Source: Crocosphaera sp. UHCC 0190
GTDB lineage: Bacteria; Cyanobacteriota; Cyanobacteriia; Cyanobacteriales; Microcystaceae
Assembly: GCF_034932065.1 (NCBI RefSeq)
Contig: NZ_JAYGHP010000004.1
Span: 1-64,000, forward strand
DNA length: 64,000 bases
Direction: 5' to 3'
A model generated the notes under the pieces. That model made no database searches. It was not told where the DNA came from and saw only the letters and a list, made by a program, of their open reading frames with translations. A program made the translations under genes and the position numbers. The stretch's first letter is position 1, and each line of letters starts with the position of its first letter. Positions 62,103 to 64,000 of the stretch are shown piece after piece.

Positions 62103-63305
62103 GTGACTGATATGGTGACTTCCCAATCTTCCCTTAATTCTCCTCTTTATGATATCGAAAAAACTGTCTTTGAACGCTATCAAGAAGGGGCAAAAGTGCA
62201 ACAACCTAGTTTATGTTGTCCCACTGACTATGATGGTAAGTATTTAGAGATTTTACCCCAAGAAATTATTGAAAAAGATTATGGTTGTGGTGATCCAACT
62301 CGCTATGTATCTGAAGGGGAAACGGTTTTAGATTTGGGTTCGGGAACGGGAAAAAATTGCTACATTCTGGCCCAAAAAGTCGGTGCTAAGGGTCAGGTTA
62401 TTGGGGTTGATTTTAATGATGAAATGTTAAAAATTTCCCGCAAGTATCAACTGGAAATTGCTGACAAAATAGGTTATAAAAATACTCAATTTGTCAAGGG
62501 TAAAATACAAGATTTAACCTTAAATTTAGATCAAGTTCAGACTTGGTTATCTAACCATCCAATTCAATCAATTGAACAATTAAGTCAGTTTGAATCTGAA
62601 TGCGATCGCTTGCGTAAAAATTCCCCACTGATTGCTGATAATAGCATTGATGTGGTCATTTCTAATTGTGTTTTAAATTTAGTTCATCCCCAGGATAAAG
62701 CACAGCTATTTCAAGAGCTTTATCGGGTCTTAAAACGGGGAGGAAGGGCTGTTATTTCTGATATTGTTTGTGATGAAAATCCTACCGCAGAAATTCTCAA
62801 TGATCCCGATTTATGGAGTGGTTGTATTGCTGGTGCATTCCGTGAAGAAGAATTTTTAAAAATGTTTGAAAATGTGGGATTTTATGGCATTGAAATTCTC
62901 GCACGAGAGGAAACTCCTTGGCAGGTTATTGATGGGATTGAATTTCGTTCCATGACGGTTCGTGCTTATAAAGGGAAGGAAGGCCCTTGTTTAGAACGCA
63001 AGCAATCTATTATTTACAAAGGCCCTTGGAAACAGGTACAAGATGATGATGGACATATTTTTTGTCGGGGTGAAAGGATGGCAGTTTGTGACAAAACTTA
63101 TCAGATTTTAACTCGTCCTGAAAGTCCTTATCAAACAGAGATTATTCCCGTGCCTCCCTATCAAGAAATACCCCTAGAAGAAGCCACAGACTTTAGTTGT
63201 AAAAACAAAGCAATTCGTCATCCAAAAGAGACAAAAGGGGCCGATTATAAACTAACAGAAACCAACCCAGTAATGGACTGTTGTAGTCCAGGAGAATGTT
63301 GTTAA
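62103..63305 (+). CDS. arsM: arsenite S-adenosylmethionine methyltransferase ArsM
   Basis: 400 residues. Uses SAM to methylate arsenite. The Rossmann motif VLDLGSGTGKNCYIL (about 77-91) binds SAM, GVDFNDEML follows, and the arsenic-binding cysteines lie in SLCCPTDYD (Cys39, Cys40), ISNCVLNL and WSGCIAGAF. The C-terminus ends in a Cys-rich tail MDCCSPGECC, a feature of ArsM homologues. Starts at GTG 62103. Followed 80 bp later by arsS, together the arsenosugar pathway found in cyanobacteria. Confidence 0.92.
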   Translation: MTDMVTSQSSLNSPLYDIEKTVFERYQEGAKVQQPSLCCPTDYDGKYLEILPQEIIEKDYGCGDPTRYVSEGETVLDLGSGTGKNCYILAQKVGAKGQVIGVDFNDEMLKISRKYQLEIADKIGYKNTQFVKGKIQDLTLNLDQVQTWLSNHPIQSIEQLSQFESECDRLRKNSPLIADNSIDVVISNCVLNLVHPQDKAQLFQELYRVLKRGGRAVISDIVCDENPTAEILNDPDLWSGCIAGAFREEEFLKMFENVGFYGIEILAREETPWQVIDGIEFRSMTVRAYKGKEGPCLERKQSIIYKGPWKQVQDDDGHIFCRGERMAVCDKTYQILTRPESPYQTEIIPVPPYQEIPLEEATDFSCKNKAIRHPKETKGADYKLTETNPVMDCCSPGECC

Positions 63306-63320
63306 TTAATGAATCAGAAT

Positions 63321-63353
63321 GAGAAGAATTTTAGATAAATTACTATTCTTCTC
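63321..63353 (+). terminator. hairpin between arsM and arsS
   Basis: Perfect arms GAGAAGAAT (63321-63329) and ATTCTTCTC (63345-63353) followed by TTAATTATTT. It may be a partial terminator lowering arsS relative to arsM. Confidence 0.5.
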
Positions 63354-63385
63354 TTAATTATTTATCATGATTTTTAGGAATAAAG

Positions 63386-64000
63386 ATGGTTACTTTAAAT
63401 TCTCAATCAATTATCCCATTTACTCAAACAACAAAGCAACCCCTTACTAAACAAAAAATTACAGTATTACAAATCAATTTAGGGAAACGTTGTAATCTTG
63501 CTTGTAACCATTGTCATGTAGAAGCAGGGCCAAAACGAACAGAAGAATTATCCCCTGAAATTTGTCAACAATTAATCGAATTAATTAACCGTTTTCCTCA
63601 AATAAAAACCGTTGATTTAACGGGAGGCGCACCAGAAATGAATTATGGGTTTCGTCCCTTGGTAGAAGCGGCTAAAAAAGCCCAAAAAGAGGTAATTGTA
63701 CGCTCTAACTTAACCATCTATTTTGAGCCTAATTTTGAAGATTTACCAGAATATTTTGCTAAAAATAAATTAAGAATCATTGCTTCTTTACCTTGCTATT
63801 TAGAGGGAAATGTGGATAAACAAAGGGGTAAAGGAGTTTATAATGAGTCAATTCATGCTATTCAACTATTAAATAAATTAGGGTATGGAAACGATTCTAA
63901 TTTAGTGTTAGATTTAGTTTATAATCCCCCTATCCCTAGAAATGAAAACTTTTCTTTAACCCCTGACCAAATTAAATTAGAAAAGGACTATAAAACATTC
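63386..64000 (+). CDS. arsS: arsenosugar biosynthesis radical SAM protein ArsS (partial)
   Basis: The window ends inside this gene; 205 codons are visible with no stop. The radical SAM motif CNLACNHC (about 37-44) is followed by HVEAGPKRTEE and DLTGGAPEMNYGFRPLV, the family signature of ArsS, which adds a ribose-derived group to methylated arsenic to make arsenosugars. The start ATG at 63386 has AGGAA ten bases upstream. Partner of arsM directly upstream. Confidence 0.9.
   Translation, partial: MVTLNSQSIIPFTQTTKQPLTKQKITVLQINLGKRCNLACNHCHVEAGPKRTEELSPEICQQLIELINRFPQIKTVDLTGGAPEMNYGFRPLVEAAKKAQKEVIVRSNLTIYFEPNFEDLPEYFAKNKLRIIASLPCYLEGNVDKQRGKGVYNESIHAIQLLNKLGYGNDSNLVLDLVYNPPIPRNENFSLTPDQIKLEKDYKTF

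Overview
The window is cyanobacterial. It has an AT-rich genome, frequent GCGATCGC (HIP1) octamers inside and between genes (for example near 13420, 22840, 41690, 54065, 57715 and 62600), a BicA bicarbonate transporter, the PSII assembly factor Psb34, GUN4-domain proteins, a CYP110-like P450, PEP-CTERM proteins and the cyanobacterial 2-oxoglutarate decarboxylase/succinate-semialdehyde dehydrogenase pair. The style suggests a unicellular Crocosphaera/Cyanothece/Microcystis-type organism, but I cannot fix the genus from the sequence alone. I found no tRNA, rRNA or CRISPR array.

Layout. 0.1-4.1 kb: leftward bicA, nhaS3-like antiporter and a PsiE-like gene, a sodium-coupled bicarbonate uptake set. 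4.2-7 kb: an orphan IS200/IS605-type end, a secreted pentapeptide PEP-CTERM protein and a choloylglycine-hydrolase-family enzyme. 7.1-12.7 kb: a signalling island with two histidine kinases, a 188-bp MITE, a eukaryotic-type but shortened actin and a single-domain response regulator; 9-bp iterated motifs stand at both outer promoters. 13-18 kb: GH57 enzyme, SemiSWEET, P450. 18-21 kb: YqiJ-like/flotillin membrane module and psb34. 21-27 kb: two more cation/proton antiporters, thioredoxin, a Spy-like protein. 27-28.3 kb: remnants of defence or toxin-antitoxin genes beside smc. 32-33.4 kb: DAHP synthase behind a long leader that encodes an aromatic-rich 18-residue peptide and competing hairpins, including a terminator. 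34.3-37.6 kb: the TCA-bypass pair. 38-42.3 kb: a Gld-type ABC export operon. 42.4-50.9 kb: cofG, a TgpA-like transglutaminase, a second MITE copy, a Tat lipoprotein, ExbB/ExbD and a serpin. 51-58 kb: an EamA transporter, a pentapeptide protein, pyrG, a TnpB element, efp-accB. 58-64 kb: an esterase-like hydrolase, two GUN4-domain proteins around a secreted protein, and arsM-arsS for arsenic methylation and arsenosugar synthesis (arsS runs off the end).

The two most notable observations are the mini-actin at 11330-12127 and the aroF leader at 32175-32545. The mini-actin keeps actin subdomains 1 and 3 but lacks subdomains 2 and 4 and the key nucleotide-site residues. The aroF leader has the parts of a classical ribosome-mediated attenuator responding to aromatic amino acids. 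Both are inferences from reading the sequence; decisive tests are listed with each.
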